Below, one piece after another: positions 10,935 to 21,683 of a DNA stretch of 64,000 nucleotides. Position 1 is the stretch's first letter. Each line of letters begins with the position of its first letter. The notes beneath the pieces are model-generated. The model was not told the DNA's origin. It made no database searches and was given only the letters and a program-made list of their open reading frames with translations. Made by a program: the position numbers and the translations under genes. The stretch comes from Floccularia luteovirens (lineage: Eukaryota > Basidiomycota > Agaricomycetes > Agaricales > Squamanitaceae). The stretch spans positions 2,046,001 to 2,110,000 of the forward strand of contig VSJF01000001.1 of the NCBI GenBank assembly GCA_009739215.1, written 5' to 3'.

Positions 10935-12895
10935 ATGGCCTCCACAGATCCTAAGCAACCCGCTGCAACTTTTGAGGTTTGTGGTTTATCAACAGTAAAA
11001 TCACTGCTGATTAAGTGGATATTACTTAGACTGCCAAGCAAAGTATCCTGGTATGTGCACCGCAATATAAAGAAGCACGAATTGTCTTGATCTAAATGCC
11101 TCGTATACACAGGGTGGGCCTGGGCAACCAAATCCGGTTCGTTTATCAACTTGTTACCGAGAAATCCATCTAATCCACCAGTCAGGTTGTTCCTGGTGGA
11201 CGACCTTCCAGCCCATATCAACCACAGTACCCACCGCTTGGAGGGACATTTCCTGAACAGCAACCATATCAACCCGGCCAACAGTATGGAATGCCCCAAG
11301 CATATCATTATATGCCGATGAATGGTTCCACTGCACCACCAATCCCCCCTGGTGGTGTCGCTCAGAACTACCAAGCATCGTACTATTCACCTCAACCAAT
11401 GATCAGTGCAGAACCATTATATTATCTTGGGAGTCTTGTAGTTGATCCCCACATGACGGCTGCGCCACTTGGAGTGCAGAAAGTACCGGGTTATGATCCT
11501 GCAGAGGACTTTGACAAGATTACAAATGCAAGCAAGGGAAAATTCATGAAGTCCGACAAGAACGATGCAACTAGTTCGTGATTACAAGTTCAATTTACTT
11601 CTCGGATCATCTAATTGTGGGATCCTTAGTGATTCAAGTTCTTTCTTCCCTGTCTGCGGTGAAGCTAGATGCACTTAACGATTACTGCACCGCAAAGAAG
11701 GGAAAGACGCTTTACGAGATCATTTCTGAGAAGACATCTGGGAACTTTTCGTATGTCTCATGCGTATGTCTTAGTCTCATTCAACATCTGACTGTCGCTT
11801 TGTATCAAGCAATGCCCTGTGTGGTATCGCATTAGGCCCCCTTGGGTATGACGTGCATTTAATTCGTCAGGCAACCAAAGGTCTTGGGTAAATAACTCCT
11901 GTCAAATATAATGCAATAATACTTATCAGTTTATTTGTAGTACAAAGGATACATTGTTGACAGAGATCTTATTAGGCCGCCCAAGCCCAGAGATTCGGCT
12001 TCTCTCTGCGGCTTATCGTGTGAGGCACGGACGTAATCTTAGAGACGACGTTGTAAACGATCTCTCTGGAAATGTTGCAACCCGTAAAACAATTGTTTTC
12101 TCCTTGTATCCTTTTCATCAACTCAAAATTGTAACTAACAGTTTTCGGCATGGCTTTAAATGCGCAGCGTCCCCCTGATTCTATTCCTGTAGATTTTCCA
12201 CAAGTGACAGCTGATGTGGAAGCACTCTATCAGGCTGGCCAAGGCAGACCAGGAACGAAAGAGGTACCCCAATTCCTTCATTATTTCATTCTATAACGTC
12301 TGAGAATGGACATTAGTCGACGTTTGTCGAGATTCTTGTCAATCGTTCGCAACCTCATCTCGCGGCAGTGTATGTATTCTTGAACTAGATCTTATCAGCA
12401 TTCAAACTCTCACACCTTTTATCTAGGATTTCAGCATACGGAAGTACATATAAGAGCCTGAGTAAGGTTATCAAGAGTGAATTGTAAGTTGATCCTTTGT
12501 GTTTGTCACCCATCCGGGCTAATCTTTGTAATGTAGTAACGGACATTTACGGAATGCCCTGCTACATATTGTCCACGGCGCAAAGTCGAAAAGGGATGGT
12601 CAGGGAATATGGCGGGACGCCAAGCTCATTGAAGCATCTATGGCTGGCTTCGGAACAAAGGACGATGAACTTATTTGGAGGTCCGTGGCCGTGAGATATA
12701 TATCACTCTAATCAAAGCTGATCAGTTTACAGAATTGTCCGTTCACACTGGGATCCAAAACGCATGGAAGCCATCAAATCTTCTTATAGGCGTAGATATA
12801 ACAAAGCGTTGCAAGATCGTGTTCATGGAGAGACCAGTGGCTCTTACCGGACCCTATTGGAGACTTTAATTAAAGACAGCGAGGGTAAGAATTGA
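10935..12895 (+). CDS. Annexin
   Basis: Annexins bind acidic phospholipids in a calcium-dependent way through four repeats. Twelve exons give 451 residues; the first three are only 42, 21 and 24 nt. The N-terminal 130 residues are Pro/Gln/Gly/Tyr rich, as in fungal annexins. Repeats follow at about residues 145-210, 220-290, 300-370 and 385-450. Repeat 2 has TKGLGTKDTLL, repeat 3 GRPGTKE and repeat 4 MAGFGTKDDEL, all close to the KGxGTDE loop. Repeat 1 keeps the helices (KLDALNDYCTAKKGKTL) but its loop reads SKGKFMKSDKND, so the usual GxGT turn is lost there. The intron in repeat 1 uses a GTTCGT donor at 11574; this is the only donor that keeps the frame. Other exons begin near 11186, 11630, 11810, 11941, 12142, 12317, 12427, 12537 and 12733. 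Confidence 0.9.
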
Positions 12896-13311
12896 TTAAT
12901 GAAATAGCAGTGTATGTAGTACTTGTATGTATGTATACATGAGGTTCATCAAACTAGGGATGTTTTGTCTGGTTCGGAGTTGGGGTGATATATACATATT
13001 TGGTGACTGGACCAGGTTGTCACAGGGTCCGGACAATTTTCTTTTCTACCACCATGTTCCGATTCTAGTCCCCAGTCAACAATAACCTACCATGCATGAC
13101 GACCTTCCATCGATATCGATTGTGCTCATTATAATCGTTGCTACACGCCCAATACTTGCTTGTTAATGACTCAGAACTTATCTGTTCCCATCACAAATAC
13201 GACTTATTATCACTGCGCCACCTGAAGACTTCCTTATCACACCCTAGTTATTTCCACCAGAACTCTTCTCCCTGCCTCCAGCAAACTCATCTCCCCAACC
13301 CACTTTCAACA
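12896..13311. other. Intergenic, 416 bp between annexin and the E2-type gene
   Basis: This is annexin 3' flank and upstream sequence of the next + strand gene. I see no supported gene or repeat in it. Confidence 0.6.
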
Positions 13312-15118
13312 ATGTCAAGTGCTAGTGGGGTTCGCTCCTCTAGAAGTACTGCAGGTCCATCTAGGCACCCCACTCATAACTCCGACCTGGTGAATGAGGA
13401 TGAAATAAACCTTGATGCTTTCATCAAAGGAAATTTTCATCGAGATGATTTCATACGCGCACAACAACGTGCTTTGGAGGCTTTTCAAGATGCTCAATTA
13501 GCGAGGGCTCTGCGTGCATCGGAGGAAACAGCAGCACAGGAGGAAATTCGCCGACGGGAAGAAGCACGTGTATCAGCCGAAAAAACACCACAATCCTCTT
13601 TGAGGGTTACCCCAGCTCCACAGCCAGCGTCGTCATCACACAATTCTGACATTCCCGATTCTCGGTACAATGCAGATGAAGCTGCAGCTATGTCTCTGGC
13701 ACGGTCGTGGCGTGTAGACTCCCTACAGCCGGCCTTGTTGGATTCTACAGTTGATAAGCTACCAAGTAAACCTATCAAGAAAGATGGGGAACTTTCTCTG
13801 CGTATAGTCAAACAAGATGTGAAGACTGATCAAGATAATCAACCATCAACGAAACCCTCCAAAATTACCTGAGCAATCACGACCATCATCATCTACGTCT
13901 TCTAGCACCGGTCATTTCCTCGTACCACCGCCTGTCATTCACAGCTTAAAGCAATTGCATCTGGGCGAGGTCTTACACATCATGATAACGATGCCGCGAA
14001 AGTGTCTTGCAAGCAACGTCATGTCCCACCCCCTGTCATTACTGTACCCAGTCATTCTAAACAACGATCCATTTCCGCTCGAGATCTACGGGTTGGTTTG
14101 TCCATGAGCCCTACCCAGGCAACAATGGGTGGCGTATCCCAACCATCTACGAGGGAGAAATTGATCCCTACTTTTGAGAATCCCGAACTCTTTACGGCTA
14201 CACGTTCATGTTCTAGTTGTGGTACTTGTCTTGCCTCTCCTCGCAACCTAGTAAGTCGTTCGTTTTCTTCTTTCAATGGTATTTATCAAATCGAATTCTG
14301 CAGGTGACGTCTTTTGAAAAGACACCAGACTCTTCCGATCTTCTGCACATCACTTGCCCCAAATGTAGCACAGGTGCATTGTCGAGGATGTTTTGCTATC
14401 ATCCAATGCTCGCTTACATGTAAGGCAGGTGATTCTTGTGCTTTGAAGATGTGTTGTGAAGATGTCGTCACTGTTGCCCTCTTTGAAACGTTGTGTAACT
14501 TTGACAATACTTTTCTTACGGAAGCAAGCCTTGCTAGTCAAGGTACAAAGTCTGTGAGGCAGACATACATCAAGAAGACCATAATTAAACCCGATAAATG
14601 CACTCGCAAGTTCGAGGGGATATTTGTCAACACATTACGAGATATAGGTAAATGGCTGCTTGCAGCCATTGCCAACGACCATGGTGTCCAACCCGCCGCG
14701 CGACAGTTGTTCACGTTATCATATCTTCCGGAGGTTATTTGTGAATTCCTAGTCAACAGGAATGTCAGCGACTGGGTCGCACACAGCGAAACATATATCA
14801 ACATTTTGGAAGTCCTGCGTCTAATGATCGATTGTGGACTGAGCCAAATGTTGATGCAACCGCTTCGAAACATCGAGCAGAGCTGCGGGCTGCAGCAATG
14901 GATATGGGACCAGGGTCTCATTGTATGGGAGAGCGATTCACGCGGCGAGCCTGCGTGCTCCCCATCTCTATCCGAACTGGTGACGAAGTTGGAAGAACAT
15001 CGTCGGCCCCTGTTGACGTTGAGCACAAGAGTAACATTTGCGCCAACAGCTGCAAAAGTTAACTCCCTCTGTGATGGGATATCATATCTGTTGCTTCAAC
15101 AACTAGTTGGAGGTTTTT
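13312..15118 (+). pseudogene. Truncated, frame-damaged relative of large ubiquitin-conjugating (UBC-type) proteins
   Basis: The start is an ATG at 13312. Residues about 50-90 form a charged helix (DFIRAQQRALEAFQDAQLARAL), resembling ubiquitin-interacting helices. A cysteine-rich region follows: RSCSSCGTCL, an intron at 14251-14303, then CPKC, HCRGCF and CALKMCCEDV. Next is an alpha-helical block (LSYLPEVICEFL, CGLQQWIWDQG, SLCDGISYLLLQQL) ending at a TAG at 15116-15118. I recall Agaricomycete proteins of this order that continue for several hundred residues into a UBC fold; here nothing like it follows and mS23 begins within 215 bp on the other strand. The frame also breaks: near 14373 one base is extra between CPKCST and HCRGCF, and 13865-13950 is frame-confused, either indels or an intron of about 127 nt. 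It may be a decayed gene, a short paralogue or a mis-sequenced locus. Confidence 0.5.
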
Positions 15119-15332
15119 AGGGCTAGACTCTTTGTTTGTTTTCTCATGACGACACTTCATGATTCTGGATGTATCAATAGTGCATTTCGTTTTCTATCCT
15201 CAGGTGTATTTTGGATTCTAGGTCTTCGTTATGAAACTGCCAATCACGCTGTAGCCATCTTAGTTTTTATACTTTTTTGATCTATTCTTGAAGAACAAGA
15301 TCATATTAGAAATATGAAATATATACGTGCTA

Positions 15333-16256
15333 TTATCTCCCTTTCGAAGGCCGTCCACCTTTTGTACCCTTTGCTCGACCCATCTGCATATAGTCTGCTG
15401 TCTGCGATACGTCAACTTCAGATGCATCCGTGATTGGCTGAGTTAGAACTGGGGAGTAGGTGGGCCGGACTCCGCTTCTCCATAACTGAACATATTCTTC
15501 GCCCCGAGACCATTGGTTGACACCTGTCTTTTTGTCTATCTTTGCTCTCCAACGTTTCCGGGCAGCGATTTCTCCTTGATCAATTTCCGCTTGTCTCTCA
15601 AATGTTGAGAGGTTCCGTATCTCCTTCTCGAATCCATGAGCTATTTCTGTATTTGAGAATTGCCCACCAAGCCATTCAGCTTCGAATACTGCGAATTGGG
15701 TGGCAATATGATGTTCAGAGCGCAGTGCGCGGAACTGATCCACCGCTTGAGCATACGCGTCTGATAGGAGAACGCCGTGGTTCTGGTACAGGTTTACTGC
15801 AAATTGTATAGCACTTGAAATACATTGATGTTAATGACAGAAAGCGAAGACATGATGTACATACTCCTCTGGTGTAGGGTTCCTTCCTCGTTGTCTTAAA
15901 CGCGTCCACGCTTGGCCACCCAGTGAGTGAAATCCTTGGACTCCACGACCCTCCTCAATTAGTGTGGTCGGACGGAAAGCTTCGAAAGGGTGGTCCCTGA
16001 AGAATTGCCTTCGTAGGTCGTCCTCAATGTAATATATTGGCTCTGGTATAGGAGCTTGAGGTCGTAATTTGTTTACTGGTCGGCCTGTTACAGGTTTTAG
16101 GTCGTATGCAGTTCTTGGTGGAGGTGCTTTTGGGGGAAGAGGAAGCGGAGGGTATTCTAAAACGGCTTGAAACCAGACAGGAGGCTTTTTGAGATAGTTT
16201 CCTCGAAGCAGACGTGAGACCTGCTGGTGGACCTGGGCAGCTTCTCTCCGAACCAT
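15333..16256 (-). CDS. RSM25: Mitochondrial small-subunit ribosomal protein mS23 (RSM25)
   Basis: This is a component of the mitochondrial small ribosomal subunit, encoded in the nucleus. Two exons (16256-15865 and 15813-15333) give 290 residues. The N-terminus shows the family block: AAQVHQQVSRLLRGNYLKKP followed by PPVWFQAVLEYPPLPLPPK. After the splice come AIQFAVNLYQNHGVLLSDAY and AVDQFRALRSEHHIATQ, then an aromatic and charged C-terminal half ending in a lysine/arginine-rich tail. The first residues are basic with few acids, which fits mitochondrial import, though I see no cleavage motif. The gene converges on the damaged UBC-type gene; the 214 bp between them hold no ORF I can support. 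The intron has a normal GTATGT donor. Confidence 0.9.
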
Positions 16257-16420
16257 TCCAAACTAAATTTTGAGATTCAAACGCGAGTTTGTGGAAATTT
16301 AAATTTATTCCGATCATATTCAGGAGCCTTGGTTCCAAACATACGCAAGCATCCACTCTTTACTAACTTATATTAACACAGGGCAATATATCATGAAGCG
16401 GTCATATCTAGCAGCACACT

Positions 16421-19112
16421 TCACATCTTAGCTTGCAGTAACCTCGGCGCTTTTGCAGCTGCTATTGCCCTTGCTTTGTCCCGCAACAAACGACGCAACT
16501 AAGTTCCCTTGTAAGCAGAAGGTAAAATGACTATTATAATCTTTCACTTACAATTTTTCCGGACGGGTTTTTGGGTATTGCATCAATAAATTCTACTCCG
16601 CCCACAAGCCACTTATATGAAACTTTTGCATCCGAAACATGCTTCAAGAAATATTCAGTAACAACAGCGGAAATTCACCAAATATTATTCACCTTTGAGA
16701 TGACCGTCTTAACAACTGACTCCTCAAGCCTTGTCGTCGGAGATTCGACGAAGTGTCTTCGCGTTTAGCACGACAAATGCCAGAGGAACTTCACCGCTGT
16801 ACTCATCCGGCACTCCCACGACGCAAGCATCTTCCACATCTGGGTAAAGTAACAGATGACCCTCAAGCTCCGCTGGAGCTACCTGGAACCCCCTGACTTT
16901 TATAATTTCCTGGGAACATAACTCGTTAGAACACAGCTTTGTTTTGGCCACTGGAATCCTAACCTTCAGCCGATCGACGACAAAGACTTCTCGATCCTTT
17001 ATTATGACCTCGTCTCCTGTATGTACCCAGCCATTTACAAATGTTTCTTTTGTTCTGAAAAATATATTCATCCATGAAAATCAAATACAACCATAGTGCT
17101 TACGCTTCGGCATTATTATAATATCTGAGAGCCATCGAAGGACCTGTCACGACAAGTTCTCCCTGTTCGCCTTCCCCAGCGAGTGTACCATCCGGTTTGA
17201 CGACACGAGCCACAATACCAGGAAGTAGATGGCCAGCACTGCCCACCTGACCATACTTCTTTCCTGGAGTCATCATCGCAATAGAAGTGCATGTTTCCGT
17301 TAAACCTTTGAGCCGTCATTAGAATGACAGTCATCACCACATGAAAATCAGTAATACCATAACCTTGACCTATGGCAGCATTTGGTATGGTCTTAGCAAG
17401 TGAATTCATCAGATCTCCGCTGAGGGGTGCTGCACCAGACATGCAGAATTTGACGTGACTCAAGTCATATTCCTTGGTTGCTGGATGCTACATTTGAGAC
17501 GGTAAGTATCAGATTAGTTTAGACAGTACTACCTTACCTTGCATAGCAAAACAATTTGAGGTGGTACTACACTGGATTTATCTCAATCAGTAAATATTCT
17601 AAATGAGAAAATAAATTTAGTACAGGAGATGTGTCACCCGATGTCGAACGATGCTTTTAAGGTATTCTACAAAGCTAAATCTGGGGACAACAACAAGAGA
17701 CATCTCAAAGCCGACAATCAATGACCAACTAGAAAATTATGGGCAGGACTCACTCCAGAATATAAGATATAGTGTATCTAGAATGAGTTGTTCAAGGCTG
17801 ACAGAACAACACGGACGGATTCTCACATTAACAACCAAACCATATATATCTTGTGATGGAAACGAAGTCAGACAGGGGGTCCAGGCAAAGGAGTAATAAT
17901 ATCTTACGGAAGAAAGGAAGGACTGTGGAGGGTGAGCAAACTAGACATAAAATATATGTGATGAATACTCACCAGCTAATGCTATCTCACCAGGATTCAT
18001 ATATTTCTTTGATTTTGGGTCCATGAGCTCGTAATGAGCAGCCATTTGTATAACATTTGCTATAACACAATAGTGGGATATGGCTACAGCCTGTATTGTT
18101 ATGATAAGCTTAGTTATATGGCTTATATCAGTTCAGAATGCTTCACCTTGGGCTTTCCTGATAAAGTGTTGGCATATGTTAAATATAATTTTTTTCCTAT
18201 GTTGACTTTCAATATTGCGCTGACCTGTGGTTCCACTCGAAAACGAGAGAAAGGCGAGCCTGGTCTTCGCTTCACCTGGCTCAAACCTTTGTGCTCTATA
18301 ATTCTGTGGTTTACCCGAACCAAACAAAATGAGTTCTTCAACCGTTAAAATGCCGCTAGCTTCGTTTTTACGTGATGGCCCATCAAGTAGCACGATTCGA
18401 TCTTCTGAAATCCCCGCTACCCTGGCAGCGGAGAGGGCTGTACTCAGGTTCGACGAATGTGAAACAATCAGTGTGGCTTTCGTTGTCGTCAGCATATGTG
18501 TTACTTCATCGACAGTGTAACTCGGGTTTCCTGGACTATTGCACGTAAAATCTACGAAGTCTAGTGAAACTGATGAACTTACGTGATTATCGCTCCGAGA
18601 GTATGAACCGCCCAGATAATTATAGGATAATCTGTGATAATAAATGTTAGAAATCATTGGAGAGAACAATCAACAATGCCGCACCCGTATGATTCGGACT
18701 TAGTAGACAGACTGAAAAATACAATGAGCTGTTTTGTAGAAGCAGTAACGCAGCAGCGATTCATACCAACGTCATTGTCTCCTAAACAAATGGCTATCAG
18801 CTAGATTCAGTCAGAATGTAGGAATCACACACTTATACCCCATTTAATACTCAGAGCATTTGCAAGATCGTAAGTGCGTTGGTGTACCTGAGTTCAAGAT
18901 TTCAGCTGAATGGACGAGGCAAGCAATGGCCAGTGGAGGGTTTATCACACCTCAGCGAAGGTCACTGCTCTCCTAGTATCATCTTCAATAAAATAAGGAA
19001 TTTCAGGCCTTCTGGCTGGCCGAGAGGAGAAGTCTGCACTCAAAATGAACTGAGGTATGGTGAGGTTGTCTGGAATTGGGGGTAGAGGAACAAGAGAGTG
19101 AAATTCGGACAT
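16421..19112 (-). CDS. AMP-binding acyl-CoA synthetase / 4-coumarate-CoA-ligase-like, probable peroxisomal enzyme (apparent +1 frameshift)
   Basis: This enzyme class activates a carboxylic acid with ATP and joins it to CoA. Nineteen exons give about 576 residues; exons of 11, 15, 15, 23, 24 and 27 nt are among them, with introns of about 50 nt. The phosphate-binding loop reads [12 protein letters not shown] (split by the 11-nt exon 18157-18147). GQGYGLTETC is the acyl-adenylate motif, GWVHTGDE the adenine-binding motif, and [14 protein letters not shown] the hinge. The C-terminal lysine motif is PKNPSGKI. The last residues are LLQAKM; AKM fits a type 1 peroxisomal targeting signal. Near 16724-16735 the zero frame stops at a TGA after SDDKA, while the +1 frame continues [11 protein letters not shown] into the conserved C-terminus. 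Without the correction the catalytic lysine domain would be lost. The substrate cannot be told from the sequence. Confidence 0.88.
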
Positions 19113-19274
19113 GGGAACTTAAAGTCTCAAGTCGTCGTCGGGAGTAAAGGGAGAGAAAGTAGGAATCCAGGGGAGCATTTAAATAACAAAGTGGGAAGAT
19201 ATATGTATGCGGCTGGATCTTGAAAGCTGAATATAAACGGTTACGTAAATTCATAAAGTATTGCTCTTTCTCAC

Positions 19275-20375
19275 ATGGACGATGATGGCAATGACCTTAG
19301 GAATCCTTTTCCTTCCCCACCGTCTCATTATACAAATTACACTTCGCACAACCTCAATTTACTCACTTTATTCCATGATCGTGCGAAGGGCGTTCCAAAC
19401 CCAACCCAGCATGAGATCTTGGCCGACCAACCAGATGTGCCAGATTGGCCTCTAACCCAACTCGAAAAACCACGCATAGATTGGATACTCGAGGAACATG
19501 AACCTTACTATAATGTTTTTGGTGACAGATGGTTTGTGCGTTGTTCATTTTCCAAGCCGCTTCTTTCCTCAATTAACCGTGAGTCCAGGTGAAAGAGACT
19601 ATTCCTTCATTGGCAGAGCTCGGGGGTAACCAACTTTATCCGTCAGATCCGAGCATAGGTATGAAGCTACCATTCTCACAATCGAGTTTGTACCAATGCT
19701 GCTCCAGATCGGCGACCTGCTCTGCTCTCCATACTACGATCGATGCTAGTCACCTACTCTAGTCTCACTTGCTCTCTACTTGCTCCCCCACCCCCAATAG
19801 ATACGCCACCCACTTGGCAGCGTCATGTTGAGTGGATAACCGTATTGAGTCAGAACCTCATGGCTGCTGCAAATGACTTGCGTCCCGTCCAGGCATGCTT
19901 TCCATGCATTCTTTAACTGATGAATCAGCTGATAGTTCCCCCATCAGGCAAGAGGGAACCTAGAATCAATGATGAAGAGACAACTTGAACTCCGATGTGA
20001 AGAAACGAAAACACTTCATATGTATGCAAATTCAATCCTATAAATGCCAGGTGTGATGCTTGACAATCCACTAGGAAATGCGACGCATTGGAAACAAGAT
20101 TGCAAGAACTTCGTTCATCGTCGGAACGACTGTTCGAAGAAAAATATCAGAAAAAGGTATCTATAACGATCGTCTAGTCCCCTTCCAATTCAGTGAAATT
20201 AACAAGTATACTAGGAAGTCGACCCTTCAAGCAACGTCCAGAATGATGATATACCCGATACATTCCCAGTGAGCTGCTTGAGATATTTCATGCTCAAGGA
20301 AGGCTTAATTGATTTTTTTCAAAGGCACGACCAGCAAATACTGACGTTTTTCGATGGGCTGAAGAGATAGGGTAG
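19275..20375 (+). CDS. MED7: Mediator complex subunit 7
   Basis: MED7 with MED21 forms the hinge of the Mediator middle module, linking transcription factors to RNA polymerase II. Seven exons (19275-19535, 19589-19658, 19708-19892, 19948-20021, 20075-20156, 20215-20268, 20325-20375) give 258 residues. Family blocks are NPFPSPPSHYTNYTSHNL, DWPLTQLEKPRIDWI and GDRWFVKETIPSL. After these comes LLAPPPPIDTPPTWQRHVEW, then a coiled-coil C-terminal half ending in DVFRWAEEIG. The intron at 19893-19947 starts with GC rather than GT (CAG/GCATGC), and the flanking reading (RPVQ-ARGNLE) supports it. The ATG lies about 160 bp from that of the divergent acyl-CoA synthetase. The frame is intact. Confidence 0.93.
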
Positions 20376-20449
20376 TTGTTAAGTAGCCTCTTTAATTACG
20401 TAATACTATAATTGTTTTTCTTCCTTTCCACTTTGTACCTCTCATCAAC

Positions 20450-21143
20450 ATGGCAACAAGACGGAGGATAGGTGTCAGTGCAGCAACAACAGAAGCTGCC
20501 CGTCGGCAGTTGATGCAACCGGTACCATGCTGGGAGAAAGTATGGGTTCCGGTTGAAGGCGGCAACCCTGGTTCTCATCTCAAAGTCTACAAATGGGTTA
20601 AAACAGAAAAAACACAAGTCTGTACATCTAATTAAATTGAGGTTATGTTATTTTGATTTTCAGCACAGCAATTTAGTGATAATGAAGCTGAAGCGGATGA
20701 ACCACTAGCACCTCTCCCAGATGAACTAGAGGTTGTTGACGGTGATGAGGAAATGGATCAAGATGAACCCATCATAATCGGTACCCAACAAACGACGGAC
20801 TCCGTCGACCCCAGCAGTAATGCAGGATGACCTTTTAGCAGAGTCAAAACCACCATCTCCTAAACCAAAGCTTTCCATATCTCTTCAGCCAGAGTCTGAA
20901 GTTGGAGTTGACAGCCGGGAAGATGTTCTGGATGCATCACTTAAACCCCTTGATGCCATGGAGGATGATGAGGACCAGAAAAAGGATGAGCCGGAAGGCA
21001 TTGAATTGGATATTTCTGGTTTGGGTCCAGACGGTCTACAGCTAGAGGGGGCACAGGATCTTTCACAGATATCTTCTCAAGATGTTCTGAATGGTGGACC
21101 GATGATGGATGCTAGCAATGATCCATTTGCAGAGCCAACATGA
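20450..21143 (+). CDS. Small acidic conserved fungal protein, function unknown (possible +1 frameshift)
   Basis: Two exons (20450-20617 and 20669-21143) give about 213 residues if one base near 20825 is skipped. The N-terminal 55 residues are basic and aromatic (PCWEKVWVPVEGG, SHLKVYKWVKTEK). The rest is very acidic with short conserved-looking blocks: QFSDNEAEADEPLAPLPDE, SKPPSPKPKLSISLQP, ELDISGLGPDGLQL and SNDPFAEP. I believe this order occurs in other basidiomycete proteins of unknown role. The zero frame ends at a TGA (20828) just after SSNAG; the +1 frame continues DDLLAESKPPSPK. The two are joined by removing one G of the GG at 20825-20826. A 37-nt intron (GTACCC to CAGCAG) would give the same frame but is shorter than any other intron here and lacks a branch site. 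Confidence 0.6.
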
Positions 21144-21683
21144 CGCCACGCTTCACCCTCTCGCTTGCCATATGTTTCATAGTTTCCGGTTTCGTCTTCA
21201 CATTCTGAATACACAAAATAGTCCTTGTACACAAATTTCTGATATCTGAATACTCATTCCCAATCATCTCCTTTAACATATCAGACTTTCACGAGCAGCT
21301 GCAAATGACCAGATTACTGGTTCAAACGTATACAATATACCAGAAAGAGTAGGACATACTTAACACATCCATTCATTGCTATTTCTTTGGTGGATCAGCT
21401 TTCGATCCCAGTCCGCAGTCGCAGCCTTCACAAGCCTCGGTTTTTACAGTACACTCAGGCTAAATCCGATTAGCTATAGACATTCGGGACATTTACGGGA
21501 AATGCCAACCATTAGAGAGAAGAACAACTGTAATTTGTACGAGTAGATGATTGTTATGCTGTAGATGTAACGATAAGAATCCGCAGCACAACTGCGCACT
21601 GAATTTGTATAAAAAGGGTGTTGTTCTGGTTTCCATCTTCAAGTCTTGGAAACTCCACGGACCACCGTGCAACACCTACAACC
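21144..21683. other. Intergenic, 540 bp, upstream region of the CN-hydrolase gene
   Basis: Both flanking genes are on the + strand. The only element I can point to is TATAAAAA at about 21608, some 75 bp upstream of the next ATG, a plausible TATA box. I see nothing else that I can support. Confidence 0.55.

Noticed and set aside
20783..20819. A 37-nt intron to explain the frame change in the acidic protein
   Set aside because: Shorter than every other intron here, no branch site, and a one-base insertion in GG explains the reading better.
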